Notes: a model not told the origin generated them from the letters alone. Shown: positions 7,223-16,438, numbered from the stretch's first letter. The stretch: DNA of 64,000 nucleotides from Pseudomonas maumuensis (GCF_019139675.1 NZ_CP077077.1:124001-188000); one strand, 5' to 3'. Numbers and translations are program-made.

Positions 7223-8710
7223 TCAGGCGCTGGGCCGATACTGCAGCGCCTCCGCCAGGTGCGACCTGGCGATGGCTTGCGTGCCCTCCAGGTCCGCCAG
7301 GGTGCGAGCCACCTTCAGCAGCCGGTGTGCTGCCCGTAACGACAGCGTCAGCCGTTCGCAGGCCTGCTCCAGCCAGGCCTGGTCGACCGGCTCCAGCGGG
7401 CAATGCCGGCGCAGCCCCTTGAGGTCGAGGAAGGCATTGGCGCAGCCCTGGCGGCGCTGCTGCAGCTCCCGTGCCTCGGCCACCCGCTGGCCAACACTGG
7501 CGCTGGTCTCGCCGCTGGGCTGGTGGGTCAGCACGGTGCTTTCCCGGGCCACCGTCAGGTGCAGGTCGATGCGGTCGAGCAGGGGGCCGGACAACTTGTT
7601 GCGGTAGCGCTGGATCTGCTCGCTGCTGCACCGGCAACGGCCAGTCGGGTCGCCCAGGTAGCCGCAGGGGCAGGGGTTCATGGCCGCCACCAGCTGAAAG
7701 CGCGCCGGGAAGCGCACCCGGTCCTTGGCCCGGGCCACCACGATCTCGCCCGACTCCAGCGGCTCGCGCAGTACCTCCAGCACGCGCCGTTCGAATTCGG
7801 GCAGCTCATCGAGGAACAGCACGCCATGGTGCGCCAGGGTGATCTCGCCGGGTTGCGGTCGGCTGCCACCACCCACCAGCGCCGGGCCGGAGGCCGAGTG
7901 GTGAGGATGGCGGAACGGCCGCTGTGGCCAGCAATCGAGCGGGGCATGGCCGCTGACCGAGCGGATCGCCGCCACCTCCAGTGCCTCGCGCTCGTCCAGC
8001 GGCGGCAGCAGCCCGGGCAGGCGGCTGGCGAGCAGGGTCTTGCCGGTGCCCGGTGGGCCGGAGAACAACAGGTTGTGCGCGCCGGCGGCAGCGACCAACA
8101 ATGCCCGCTTGGCGGCGATCTGGCCCTGCACCTCGCTGAGGTCCGGGTAGGGGCGTTGCTCCAGCAGCAGGCCATTCGCGGCGTAGGGTGACAGCGCCGG
8201 TTGCGCATTCAGGTGGGCGACCAGTTCCCGCAGGTGCCCCACCGCGTACACCACCAGGCCGCTGGCCAGGCTCGCCTCTTCGGCGTTTTCCTTGGGCACC
8301 ACCAGCGCCCGCTTCACATCGCGCGCCGCCAGTGCCGCAGGCAGTACGCCCTGCACTGGGCGCAACGCCCCCGACAGCGCCAGTTCGCCCAGGCATTCGA
8401 TACCGTCGAGGGCGGCAACCGGTACTTGGCCGTTGGCGGCCAGGATGCCCAGGGCGATGGCCAGGTCGTAGCGGCCACCGTCCTTGGGCAGGTCGGCCGG
8501 GGCGAGGCTCTGGGTGATGCGCCGGGCCGGGTAGTCCAGCCCGGAGTTGACGATGGCGCTGCGGACCCGGTCCTTGCTCTCCTTGACCGTGGTCTCCGGC
8601 AGACCAACCAGGGTGAGCGTGGGCAGGCCGTTGGCCAGATGGGTTTCGACGCTGACAGCGGGTGCCTGCACCCCCACCTGGGCGCGGCTGTGGACGAGGG
8701 CGAGGGACAT
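7223..8710 (-). CDS. comM: ComM/YifB, Mg-chelatase-like AAA+ ATPase
   Basis: The product of 495 residues has the three YifB/ComM parts. An N-terminal ChlI-like S5-fold domain covers about 20-140. The AAA+ core covers about 190-395, with Walker A SGPPGTGKT and Walker B GVLFLDELPEF. A C-terminal Mg-chelatase domain follows. ComM is a hexameric helicase that extends branch migration of incoming single-stranded DNA during natural transformation. The start (MSLALVHSRAQVG) has GGAG upstream. A cysteine group, MNPCPCGYLGDPTGRCRCS, is typical of the family. In other pseudomonads comM sits next to ubiK and glnK. Here the iron and magnesium genes lie between them. Confidence 0.93.
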   Translation of the reverse strand: MSLALVHSRAQVGVQAPAVSVETHLANGLPTLTLVGLPETTVKESKDRVRSAIVNSGLDYPARRITQSLAPADLPKDGGRYDLAIALGILAANGQVPVAALDGIECLGELALSGALRPVQGVLPAALAARDVKRALVVPKENAEEASLASGLVVYAVGHLRELVAHLNAQPALSPYAANGLLLEQRPYPDLSEVQGQIAAKRALLVAAAGAHNLLFSGPPGTGKTLLASRLPGLLPPLDEREALEVAAIRSVSGHAPLDCWPQRPFRHPHHSASGPALVGGGSRPQPGEITLAHHGVLFLDELPEFERRVLEVLREPLESGEIVVARAKDRVRFPARFQLVAAMNPCPCGYLGDPTGRCRCSSEQIQRYRNKLSGPLLDRIDLHLTVARESTVLTHQPSGETSASVGQRVAEARELQQRRQGCANAFLDLKGLRRHCPLEPVDQAWLEQACERLTLSLRAAHRLLKVARTLADLEGTQAIARSHLAEALQYRPSA

Positions 8711-8906
8711 GGGGCACTCCGTGTTTGCAGGTGATGGCCGCGTCCTGCGGCCTGGCAAAGCTTAGTGGCGCTCCTGTGCAGGTGGACGAGAAGAGTGCGT
8801 CGAATTTTGTCCGGCCTGGCGCCCGGAGATGTGGACGCCCAGCGTGCCGGACATCGGCGTACACTGGCACGCCGATCTGCCTGGTTTCATGAAGTAGGTT
8901 GCGACC

Positions 8907-11420
8907 TCATTCGAATACGCCGCGTAAGGTCAGCACGAAGTTGCGCGGCTCACCGTAGTAGTTGCCGTACTCGGACGTGCCGACGCTGGCGTAGTACTTG
9001 CGGTCGAACAGGTTGTTGCCGTTCAGGGCCAGGGTCCAGTGATCGTCGACCTTGTACTCGACCATGGCGTCGTAGACGGCGTAGCCGCTCTGGCTGAAAT
9101 CGAACGGGGTTTCACCCACGGTGTTCCAGTTGGCGTCGAAGCGGTAGGCCTTGCCTTCCACGTAGCTGGCGCTCTGGGCGGTTACCCCGGCGCCGACGCG
9201 CCACGCCGACCAATCGCCCGGCGGGTTGTAGACCGACCAGAGCTTGAACAGGTGCTTGGGCGTGACGGTGCTGTACAGCGTCTCCTCGCTCTGGTCATCC
9301 ATCAGGTTGAGGGTATAGCCGGCGATCACATCCCAGCCCGGCAGGACTTCGCCGGTGGCCTCCAGGTCGATACCCTTGCTGACCACCTTGCCCTGGCCGA
9401 TGAAGCAGCAGGAGGCGCTGTAGCTGAACGGTGTGTCAGGGTAGGCGGGGTCCTTGATCGCCTGATGTTCACGCTTTGTGTAGAACAGTGCGGCGCTGAG
9501 GTTCAGCGCTCCATCGAACAGCTCGCCCTTGATCCCGGTCTCGTAGGTCTTTCCGGTCATCGGGTCGAGGGAGGTGCCGGACTTTTCCGGGCCCTTGAGT
9601 TTCTGCGCCTGGGGTTTGTAGATCTCGGCGTAGCTGACGTAGGTCGACCACTGGTCGTCGAGCGCGTAGATCAGGCCACCGAATGGCACCAGGGTGGTCG
9701 GCTCGCTGTGCGAGACCTGGTCCTGGCGAACCCAGTCCCCGGAGCCATCGCGATTGCGTGTGGCGTAGGCCTGTTCGAAGGTATAACGCTGGGCGCGGGC
9801 GCCGATCACCAGTTTGAGCGGGTCGGCCAACTGCAGGCGTAGGGTGGAGTAGAGACCGTACTGCTTGCGTTTGTTGGGGTAGTAGTCGCGGTAGAAGGCA
9901 TGGTTGGTGGCCTCGGTCGGCAACGGTGTCGACTGTGGGTCCCACAGGTCGATCATGCCGCCCAGGCCGACCTTGCCCTGGGCCGCGCGCCAGCGGCTGG
10001 TGACCTCCTGGTAGTCGCCACCCACCAGCAGTTCGTGTTGGCGGCCGAAGGCGTCGAAGGTGCCGGAGAGGTTGACGTCGAACACCGACTGCTTGCTCCA
10101 GCTGGAGACATAGCTGCCCCACCAGTAGGGGCCGGTGTTGCTGTTCTCGTCAACGGAGCCGTAGGGGATCACGCCCTCGGTGGAGCCTTCGTTGTACGAA
10201 TAGGTGTAGGAGGTGTTGAGCTTCCAGTCATCGGAGAAGTGATGGTCGAGCTTGGCGAATAGCTCGCGGGTGTAGCTGTCGTTCCAGGCGCTGTTGGTGG
10301 TGTACCAGGTGTGCCGCGGCAGTTTCAGGTCGCCGCCGGTGCTGTAGCGCGGCAGGCCGTCGCCCACGCCGTTTTCATGGACCTTGTCGTAGCTGCCGCC
10401 GAAAGTGAGCATGGTGTCGTCGCTGACGTCGGCCTCGAGCACGCCATAGAAAAACGGCCGTTCGGTGCTGCGGTTGTCGAAGAAGTACTGGCGGTCCTGG
10501 TAGGCGGCCACCATCCGTCCGCGCAGCTTGCCGTCGAAGGCCAGGGGACCTGTGACATCCACTTCGCTGCGGTAGTTGTCCCACGAGCCCGCCGAGGCTT
10601 CGAGCTTGAGCTGGTAGTGATCGAGCGGGCGCTTGCGCACCAGGTTGACGATGCCGCCCGGGTTGCCGGTACCGCCGAGCAGGCCGCTGGCGCCGCGCAG
10701 CACTTCGACATGGTCATAGGCGGCCAGGTCGTACTTGCGTTGGCTGTAGAAGGTACCCAGACCGTTGCCGATGTCCATCGGTGCCGTGCCGTCGATCTGC
10801 AGGTTGTCGATCGGGAAGCCGCGGGAGATGAATTCCTGGGTGTTGAAATTGACGTTGCGCAGGGTGATGCCGGGGGTGAACTTCATCGCGTCGTCAAGGC
10901 TGACCATGCGCCGGTCTTCGATCAGCTGGCGGCTGACCACCGATACCGACTGCGGGGTGTCCTTCAGGCTTGTCGGGGTCTTCGAACCGACGCTCACCAG
11001 CCCGGTAGTGTAGGAGCGTGTGCCCTCGGTGGCCTGGCCCATGCCTTGACCCTGAACCTGCGTGCTGCCGAGTTCCAGGGCGTCGCCAGCGCTGGCGGCG
11101 AACTGCAGCGCCCAGTTGCCGTCGGCGGCCTGCACGGCCTTGAGCCCGGTGCCTTCGAGCATCAGGTACAACGCCATGTCGGTGGGCAACTGGCCGCGCA
11201 CCGGCCTGGCCTGCTTGCCCTGCACCAACTGCGGGTCGTACGGCAGGGTGATGCCGGCCTGCTCGGCGAAGCGGTTGAGGGCTTCGGCCAGTGGCGCGGC
11301 GGGGAGGTCGTAACGGCGCAGAGGCTGTTCGGCCAGCACGGGATGGGCCAGGCCGATGCCGGCGCCAAGCAACAGGGCCTGGGCGAGCAAGGTGGGGCGG
11401 TAGCGGGACAGCAGATCCAT
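8907..11420 (-). CDS. TonB-dependent siderophore receptor with N-terminal signalling domain
   Basis: The 837-residue outer-membrane receptor has a signal peptide and an STN/secretin-like signalling domain (about 35-110, YDLPAAPLAEALNRFAEQAG). A plug domain follows (about 150-260, with TPQSVSVVSRQLIEDRRM), then a 22-strand barrel ending in an aromatic residue (LTLRGVFE). The signalling domain and the adjacent FecR and FecI genes define a cell-surface signalling receptor. It imports a ferric siderophore through TonB and reports its presence to the anti-sigma factor. Order and similarity suggest the hydroxamate (ferrioxamine, Fox) type, but the ligand cannot be proven here. The start has GGAG 7 bp upstream, and a Fur-box-like sequence lies about 60-80 bp before it. 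Confidence 0.92.
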   Translation of the reverse strand: MDLLSRYRPTLLAQALLLGAGIGLAHPVLAEQPLRRYDLPAAPLAEALNRFAEQAGITLPYDPQLVQGKQARPVRGQLPTDMALYLMLEGTGLKAVQAADGNWALQFAASAGDALELGSTQVQGQGMGQATEGTRSYTTGLVSVGSKTPTSLKDTPQSVSVVSRQLIEDRRMVSLDDAMKFTPGITLRNVNFNTQEFISRGFPIDNLQIDGTAPMDIGNGLGTFYSQRKYDLAAYDHVEVLRGASGLLGGTGNPGGIVNLVRKRPLDHYQLKLEASAGSWDNYRSEVDVTGPLAFDGKLRGRMVAAYQDRQYFFDNRSTERPFFYGVLEADVSDDTMLTFGGSYDKVHENGVGDGLPRYSTGGDLKLPRHTWYTTNSAWNDSYTRELFAKLDHHFSDDWKLNTSYTYSYNEGSTEGVIPYGSVDENSNTGPYWWGSYVSSWSKQSVFDVNLSGTFDAFGRQHELLVGGDYQEVTSRWRAAQGKVGLGGMIDLWDPQSTPLPTEATNHAFYRDYYPNKRKQYGLYSTLRLQLADPLKLVIGARAQRYTFEQAYATRNRDGSGDWVRQDQVSHSEPTTLVPFGGLIYALDDQWSTYVSYAEIYKPQAQKLKGPEKSGTSLDPMTGKTYETGIKGELFDGALNLSAALFYTKREHQAIKDPAYPDTPFSYSASCCFIGQGKVVSKGIDLEATGEVLPGWDVIAGYTLNLMDDQSEETLYSTVTPKHLFKLWSVYNPPGDWSAWRVGAGVTAQSASYVEGKAYRFDANWNTVGETPFDFSQSGYAVYDAMVEYKVDDHWTLALNGNNLFDRKYYASVGTSEYGNYYGEPRNFVLTLRGVFE

Positions 11421-11480
11421 CGGAAGCTCCTGGGAATTGGCAGGTGTTTTTCCTGTTTGTCGAAGGAGCGGGGAAAACCC

Positions 11481-11499
11481 GTAAACGAGAATCGATTTT
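11481..11499 (-). promoter_or_regulatory. Candidate Fur box before the siderophore receptor
   Basis: The minus strand of this 19-mer reads AAAATCGATTCTCGTTTAC, which matches 10 of 19 positions of the Fur consensus, including the central GATTCTC typical of pseudomonad boxes. It lies between the end of the FecR gene and the receptor start. This fits an iron-repressed and FecI-activated promoter for the receptor. Confidence 0.45.
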
Positions 11500-11501
11500 C
11501 T

Positions 11502-12443
11502 TTACGCCGGGAGGATGCGCACCCACAACGCGGTGCGCCATTGCAGGCGCACCGGCCAGGTGTGAGCCAGGCTGCGCAGGGCATTGTCGCTGTCGTCGAG
11601 CTGGAACACCCCGGAAACGCGCAGGCCGGCCACCGTCGGATCGCAGCCGACCCAGCCTTCGCGCTGACGGGCCAGGGTATCGGCCAGTTCGGCCAGGGGC
11701 ATGTCGTTGGCGATCAGCAGGCCACGGGTCCAGGCCGAGCCCTGGGCCTGGGGATTGGCCAGGGGCTGCGCGCCATGGCGGTCGATGCGGTACTGCTCGC
11801 CGGCCTTGGCCAGTTGTTGGGCTCGCCCGGGCACCTGGATCGCGATCTGGCCCTGGTCGATGGCCAGGCGCGTGTTGCCGCGCGCCTGGCAGACATCGAA
11901 TGCCGCGTCGAACGTCCACAGGCTGGCCTCGGCGCTGGTCACGCACAGGGGGCGTTGCCGGGTGTCGCCCCGCGCGCGGACATAGACCTGCCCTTCAAGC
12001 AGTTCGACCAGACGCTCGGTCGCGCTGAAGCGCACGTTGACCGCACTGCGGCTGTTGAGCTGCAGCTCGCTGCCATCGGCTAGCTGGAGACGGCGGCGCT
12101 CTCCGGTGCGGGTGCTGTGGTCGGCCAGACTCAGGCGCCAGGGTGAGTGTTGCAATGCCGTGCCGCTCAGGCCCAGCCCCATCACGCCGAGTGTTAGCAG
12201 CTTGAGGGCGTGTCGGCGATCCGCCCGCTCGGGCGCCGTCAACGCCCGCAGGGCAACGCCACCGGGCAGTTCGCGGGCCTGGCTGAAGCAGGCCTGGGCT
12301 TCCTGCAGGGCCTGCCAGGTGGCTTCATGGCGTGGGTCGCTCTGGCGCCAGGCAAGGCAGGCGGCACACAGTGCCGGCGCATGCTGCGCCGACTCGAGCC
12401 TGACCAGCCAGCCGATGGCCTGGTCGAGCACGTCGTCGCTCAT
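11502..12443 (-). CDS. FecR-family anti-sigma/sigma-regulator protein
   Basis: The 313-residue product has a cytoplasmic N-terminal FecR_N domain (LAWRQSDPRHEATWQALQEA). A single membrane segment lies at about 93-112 (LLTLGVMGLGLSGTALQ). A periplasmic FecR domain follows (LADGSELQLNSRSAVNVRFS), with a C-terminal part that touches the receptor's signalling domain. It holds the FecI-type sigma factor inactive and converts it to its active form when the ferric siderophore binds the receptor. Its ATG overlaps the sigma-factor stop (ATGA), so the two are translationally coupled. Confidence 0.9.
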   Translation of the reverse strand: MSDDVLDQAIGWLVRLESAQHAPALCAACLAWRQSDPRHEATWQALQEAQACFSQARELPGGVALRALTAPERADRRHALKLLTLGVMGLGLSGTALQHSPWRLSLADHSTRTGERRRLQLADGSELQLNSRSAVNVRFSATERLVELLEGQVYVRARGDTRQRPLCVTSAEASLWTFDAAFDVCQARGNTRLAIDQGQIAIQVPGRAQQLAKAGEQYRIDRHGAQPLANPQAQGSAWTRGLLIANDMPLAELADTLARQREGWVGCDPTVAGLRVSGVFQLDDSDNALRSLAHTWPVRLQWRTALWVRILPA

Positions 12444-12958
12444 GATTCCAGCCTTGCCAGATAGCAGTGGCGGATGGCCTTGACCATGTACTTCTCGACA
12501 CTGCTCAGGCTGATCCCCAGGTGATGGGCGATTTCCTGGTAGCTCATGCCTTCCAGGCGTGACAGCAGGAAGGCCATGCGCACCTTCCCCGGCAGGCCAT
12601 CGAGCATGGCGTCGATCTGCATCAGCGTCTGAAGCAGGATCAGCTGGCGCTCGGCCGAGGGCGCCTCGGGCTCCGGCAGGCTGGCCAGGGCCTGCAGATA
12701 GGCGGTCTCCAGTTTGTGTCGGCGTTGGCGGTCGATCATTAACCCTTTGGCCACGCTGCTGAGCCAGGCTCGCGGTTGGCGCAGCGTCGGAATCAGCTCC
12801 GGCCGGCCGAGCAGTTGCACGAAGGTGTCGTGGGCCAGGTCCGCTGCGTTGTCGGCATGTTGCAGGCGTCGCCGCAGCCAGCCCAGCAGCCAGGCGTGGT
12901 GATCCTGGTACAGCACATCCATGGCCTGGCGCGGCGGCGGAATTGAGGGTGAGGGCAC
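12440..12958 (-). CDS. FecI-family ECF sigma-70 factor
   Basis: The 172-residue extracytoplasmic-function sigma factor has region 2 (LYQDHHAWLLGWLRRRLQ, DLAHDTFVQLL) and region 4 (FLLSRLEGMSYQEIAHHLGI plus SLSSVEKYMVKAI). It directs RNA polymerase to the receptor gene. The start is uncertain: a GTG at 12958 sits about 6 bp after GGAGAGG and is preferred. The TTG at 12976 would overlap the ribosome site, and the ATG at 12922 has none. It is the first gene of a FecI-FecR-receptor set transcribed leftwards, and a candidate Fur box lies just upstream. Confidence 0.9.
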   Translation of the reverse strand: MPSPSIPPPRQAMDVLYQDHHAWLLGWLRRRLQHADNAADLAHDTFVQLLGRPELIPTLRQPRAWLSSVAKGLMIDRQRRHKLETAYLQALASLPEPEAPSAERQLILLQTLMQIDAMLDGLPGKVRMAFLLSRLEGMSYQEIAHHLGISLSSVEKYMVKAIRHCYLARLES

Positions 12959-12989
12959 GACGAGCCTCTCCTGCAAAAGGAATGAGCGA

Positions 12990-13015
12990 GATGCAGATGG
13001 GAATCGCTCTCAATC
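12990..13015 (-). promoter_or_regulatory. Candidate Fur box before the FecI-type sigma gene
   Basis: The minus strand reads GAGAGCGATTCCCATCTGC, followed by ATCTC. About 10 of 19 positions match the Fur consensus, with the GATTCnCAT core. Fur-repressed fecI genes are the rule in Pseudomonas, and the site lies 30-60 bp before the predicted start. Confidence 0.5.
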
Positions 13016-13101
13016 CTACGGGGTTTGCGGTCGTGTGCTCAAGAGGGCTACGGAATGTTCTGATGGGGGACGCCAAGCGCCCCCCTCAGATCGTGGTCAG
13101 G

Positions 13102-13461
13102 TCAATGTGACCGTGGCTGCCTGCCGCAGATCACCGGAATCCCCGAACCCCGCGCCCGGGCCAGCAGCTCCTCGGTATCGTCGCCGCCCGGCAGCGCCAG
13201 CACCAGGTCGGGCCGGCTGTCGCGCAGCATGAAGACGTTGCGCAGGCGCTCGGCCAGCTTGCCGTGCAACTGCCAGTTGGGCGGGTAGCGCACGATGTCG
13301 GCGCCCTGTTCGCGGGCCCAGCCTTCGATCTCGCCACCCAGGTGCTGGCTGCCGCCGTGGATCAGCACCCGGATCGGTTGCTGGCGCTGGAGGGCGTCCA
13401 GCGCCTGGCGGCAGCGTTGGTTGTCGGCGTAGTTGCGCCCCGCGCAGATCAGTACGCGCAT
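13102..13461 (-). CDS. DUF2493-type SLOG (YspA/cpYpsA-related) nucleotide-binding protein
   Basis: The 119-residue Rossmann-like protein begins MRVLICAGRNYADN and has HGGSQHLGGEIEGWA, PNWQLHGKLAERLRN and LVLALPGGDDTEELL. These are the conserved blocks of the DUF2493 branch of the SLOG superfamily, which is predicted to bind nucleotide-derived ligands or ADP-ribose-like molecules. An in-frame GTG lies two codons earlier at 13467. The gene starts 12 bp after mgtA on the same strand, behind a G-rich ribosome site, and is probably co-transcribed with it. The role is unknown, but the context suggests expression when Mg2+ is low. Confidence 0.8.
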   Translation of the reverse strand: MRVLICAGRNYADNQRCRQALDALQRQQPIRVLIHGGSQHLGGEIEGWAREQGADIVRYPPNWQLHGKLAERLRNVFMLRDSRPDLVLALPGGDDTEELLARARGSGIPVICGRQPRSH

Positions 13462-13473
13462 GTCCACCCCCCC

Positions 13474-16185
13474 TCAGAACCACTGGCCGAAGCGGCGGAT
13501 GTACAGGGTCTTCATGCCCTGGGCCACCAGGCAGTAGCCGAGCAGGGTCGCGGCCAGCCATGGGAAGTATTCCCAAGGCAGCGGCACCAGCCCGACCATC
13601 GCCCCCAGTGGCGAGAACGGGATGTAGATGCCCAGGCACATCACCAGGCCGGTGGCGAGGATCACCGGTAGCGCCGCGGTGCTCTGGAAGAACGGCACCT
13701 TGCGGGTGCGCAGCATGTGTACCACCAGGGTCTGCGACAGCAACCCCTCGATGAACCAGCCGGACTGGAACAACGCCTGCATTTCCACGCTGTTGGCGGC
13801 GAACACGTACCACATCAGGGCGAAGGTGGTGATGTCGAAGATCGACGAGGTTGGGCCGATCCATAGCATGAAGCGACCGATGTTGCGGGCATCCCACTTG
13901 CGTGGCTCGCGCAGGAACTCCTTGTCCATGCGATCCCACGGCAGCGACAGCTGGGAGAAGTCGTACATCAGATTCTGCAGCAGCAGGTGGATCGCCAGCA
14001 TCGGCATGAACGGGATGAACGCGCTGGCCACCAGCACCGAGAACACGTTGCCGAAGTTCGAGCTGGCGGTCATGCACAGGTACTTCATGATGTTGCCGAA
14101 GGTTTCGCGGCCCTTGAGCACGCCTTCCTCCAGCACCATCAGGCTCTTTTCCAGGAGGATGATGTCGGCCGACTCCTTGGCGATGTCGGTGCCGCTGTCC
14201 ACCGAGATACCCACGTCGGCATCGCGCAGCGCCGGGGCGTCGTTGATGCCGTCGCCGAGGAAGCCCACGGTGTGGCCGTTGGCCTGCAGCGCCTTGAGCA
14301 CCCGCGACTTCTGCAGCGGAGTGAGCTTGGCGAACACGGTGCGCTCTTCGACCAGCGCCTTGAGCTGGGTGTCGTCCAGGCGCTCGATGTCCTGGCCAAG
14401 CAGCGGCTGACCGGGCTCCAGGCCCACTTCGCGGCAGACCTTGCAGGTGACCACCGGGTTGTCTCCGGTCAGCACCTTCACCTTCACTCCCATCTCGCGC
14501 AGGGCGGCGATGGCCGGGCCGGCGGTTTCCTTGGGCGGGTCGAGGAAGGTCAGGAAGCCACGGATCACCAGCTCGCGTTCGTCATCGGTGTGGTACTGAG
14601 GCTTGCCCTCGGCGGCCGGGATGTCACGGGTGCCGACCAGCAGCACGCGGAAACCCTCCTGGTTGTAGCTGCTGGCGGTGGCCAGCAGTTGCTGGCGTCG
14701 CCCGGCATCCAGTGCGACCCGCTGGCCGCCTTCTTCCACATGGGTGGCGATGGCCAGCATTTCCTCGACGGCACCCTTGCTCACCAGCAGGTGATCGCCC
14801 AGGGCATCCTTGACGATCACCGACAGGCGCCGGCGAATGAAGTCGAAGGGCAGTTCGTCGACCTTGGCGTAGGCATAGGGTGGCTGGAAGCCCTGGTCTT
14901 CGCCGGCAAAGCGCAGCACGGCCTGGTCCATCAGGTTTTTCACGCCGCTCTGGTGGTGGCTGTTGAGCCAGGCCAGTTCCAACAGGCGCGGGTCTTTATG
15001 GCCGCTGGGGTCGACGTGGTGTTCGAGGATGATGCGGTCCTGGGTCAGGGTGCCGGTCTTGTCGGTGCACAGCACATCCATCGAGCCGAAGTTCTGGATG
15101 GCGTTCAGGCGCTTGACCACCACCTTGCGCCGGGCCATGGCCACGGCACCTTTGGCCAGGTTGGCGCTGACGATCATCGGCAGCATCTCCGGGGTCAGGC
15201 CCACGGCAACGGCCAGGGCAAACAGGAAGGCGTCGCTCCAGTCGCCCTTGACCACGCCGTTGAGCATGAACACCACCGGCACCATCACCAGCATGAAGCG
15301 GATCAACAGGCGGCTGACGCTGTTCACGCCACGGTCGAAGGCGGTCTGGCTGCGCGAGCCGACGATGGCCTTGGCCAGCGAACCGAAATAGGTGCGCTTG
15401 CCGGTGGCCACCACCACGGCGCGGGCGCGGCCGCTGACCACGTTGGTGCCCATGAAGCCGATGTTGGGCAGGTCGAGCAGGCCGCTTTCATCGCTGGCGC
15501 TGCCTCCGGCGGACTTTTGCGCGACGTGACCGAGGGTGTCGTACTTCTCCACCGGCAGCGCCTCGCCGGTCAGTACCGCCTGGCTGATGAACAGGTCGCG
15601 GGACTCGATCAGGCGGATATCGGCGGGGATCATGTCGCCGGCGGCCAGTTGCACGATATCGCCGGCCACCAGCTCGTTCATCGGCACTTCGCGCAGGCGC
15701 GCCGGCTGGTCGTGGTGCTCGCGGCGCAGCACGGTGGCGGTGGTGCGGACCATGGCCTTGAGGGCGTCGGCGGCCTTGCCCGAACGGTACTCCTGCCAGA
15801 AGCGCAGCAGGCTGCTGAGGCTGACCATGGTCATGATGATGATGACCTTGGTCAGATCCGCTTCTTCCATGTCGCCTGCGCGTACCGGCAGCCAGTAGTC
15901 GGTGACGAAGCTGATCCCGGCGAGGGTGAGCAGCACGTAGATGAAGGGGTTGTGCAAGGCCTTGAGCAATTGCACCAGGGCCGGTTGCGGCTTGTCATGG
16001 GCGACTTGGTTGGCGCCGTCGCGCTGCAGGCGCTTGGCGGCTTCGTGCTCGGTCAGGCCCAGTTCGCTGGCATCGAGGTTGGCCAGGGTCACGGCCAGGC
16101 CGTTGCGTGCCTCGCGGGCGGCGCGCATGGACAGGCGGGTGTCTTCGCCGGCTTTGCTGCGGGTGTTGCGGTCTTTTACGGTCAT
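13474..16185 (-). CDS. mgtA: P-type Mg2+-transporting ATPase MgtA
   Basis: The 903-residue P3B-type ATPase has a cation-ATPase N domain (about 30-100), an actuator domain and the phosphorylation motif DKTGTLT (in MDVLCTDKTGTLTQDRI). The hinge GDGINDAPALRDADVGIS and ten predicted membrane helices are also present. It imports Mg2+ into the cytoplasm using ATP when external Mg2+ is scarce. The start MTVKDRNTR at 16185 has AGGAG about 9 bp upstream; the longer frame is not supported. A long leader with a short ORF and hairpins precedes it. A SLOG gene follows directly. Confidence 0.95.
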   Translation of the reverse strand: MTVKDRNTRSKAGEDTRLSMRAAREARNGLAVTLANLDASELGLTEHEAAKRLQRDGANQVAHDKPQPALVQLLKALHNPFIYVLLTLAGISFVTDYWLPVRAGDMEEADLTKVIIIMTMVSLSSLLRFWQEYRSGKAADALKAMVRTTATVLRREHHDQPARLREVPMNELVAGDIVQLAAGDMIPADIRLIESRDLFISQAVLTGEALPVEKYDTLGHVAQKSAGGSASDESGLLDLPNIGFMGTNVVSGRARAVVVATGKRTYFGSLAKAIVGSRSQTAFDRGVNSVSRLLIRFMLVMVPVVFMLNGVVKGDWSDAFLFALAVAVGLTPEMLPMIVSANLAKGAVAMARRKVVVKRLNAIQNFGSMDVLCTDKTGTLTQDRIILEHHVDPSGHKDPRLLELAWLNSHHQSGVKNLMDQAVLRFAGEDQGFQPPYAYAKVDELPFDFIRRRLSVIVKDALGDHLLVSKGAVEEMLAIATHVEEGGQRVALDAGRRQQLLATASSYNQEGFRVLLVGTRDIPAAEGKPQYHTDDERELVIRGFLTFLDPPKETAGPAIAALREMGVKVKVLTGDNPVVTCKVCREVGLEPGQPLLGQDIERLDDTQLKALVEERTVFAKLTPLQKSRVLKALQANGHTVGFLGDGINDAPALRDADVGISVDSGTDIAKESADIILLEKSLMVLEEGVLKGRETFGNIMKYLCMTASSNFGNVFSVLVASAFIPFMPMLAIHLLLQNLMYDFSQLSLPWDRMDKEFLREPRKWDARNIGRFMLWIGPTSSIFDITTFALMWYVFAANSVEMQALFQSGWFIEGLLSQTLVVHMLRTRKVPFFQSTAALPVILATGLVMCLGIYIPFSPLGAMVGLVPLPWEYFPWLAATLLGYCLVAQGMKTLYIRRFGQWF

Positions 16186-16194
16186 TTGGCTGTG

Positions 16195-16214
16195 CTCCTG
16201 CCGCAGGAGGCGGC
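16195..16214 (-). promoter_or_regulatory. mgtA: Mutually exclusive hairpins at the mgtA ribosome site
   Basis: The minus strand reads GCCGC-CTCCT-GCGGC-AGGAG. GCCGC can pair with GCGGC and leave AGGAG free. Alternatively CTCCTG can pair with CAGGAG and hide the mgtA ribosome-binding sequence. Both stems are perfect and share bases. Regulation by this switch is an inference. Confidence 0.45.
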
Positions 16215-16416
16215 ACGACACACAGTCGACTCACGGTAGGAAAGGTGAGTGAACGTGTCCCGTGTCGCAATGATTCAAACAATGAAAAACTTGGTTTTTC
16301 CGACGTTTACGTGTTCGCTGGCGAATGCCGGAAATAAGATCGGCAGCGAACTTTCTACTGGCTGATTCCATGGTCGGTTATTCCATTTGTTAAGTGGCGG
16401 GCAATAGAAAACCAAC

Positions 16417-16438
16417 GAACTTTAATTGCTTAAAGTTC
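16417..16438 (-). promoter_or_regulatory. AT-rich hairpin in the mgtA leader
   Basis: GAACTTTAA-(4 bp)-TTAAAGTTC is a perfect 9-bp inverted repeat. In the direction of mgtA it is followed by GTTGGTTTTC. A second inverted repeat, CTGACG...CGTCAG, lies about 10 bp before it. Both stand between the leader ORF and mgtA, where attenuator structures of Mg2+ leaders are found. The region 16186-16519 holds no other gene. Confidence 0.5.

Noticed and set aside
8853..8876. ATCGGCGT...ACGCCGAT inverted repeat as a terminator of the receptor gene
   Set aside because: The stem is perfect but there is no T run and it lies about 30 bp past the stop; kept as unproven.
13987..16239. 750-codon plus-strand ORF opposite mgtA
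   Set aside because: It is antisense to an unambiguous P-type ATPase; long antisense frames are common in GC-rich DNA.
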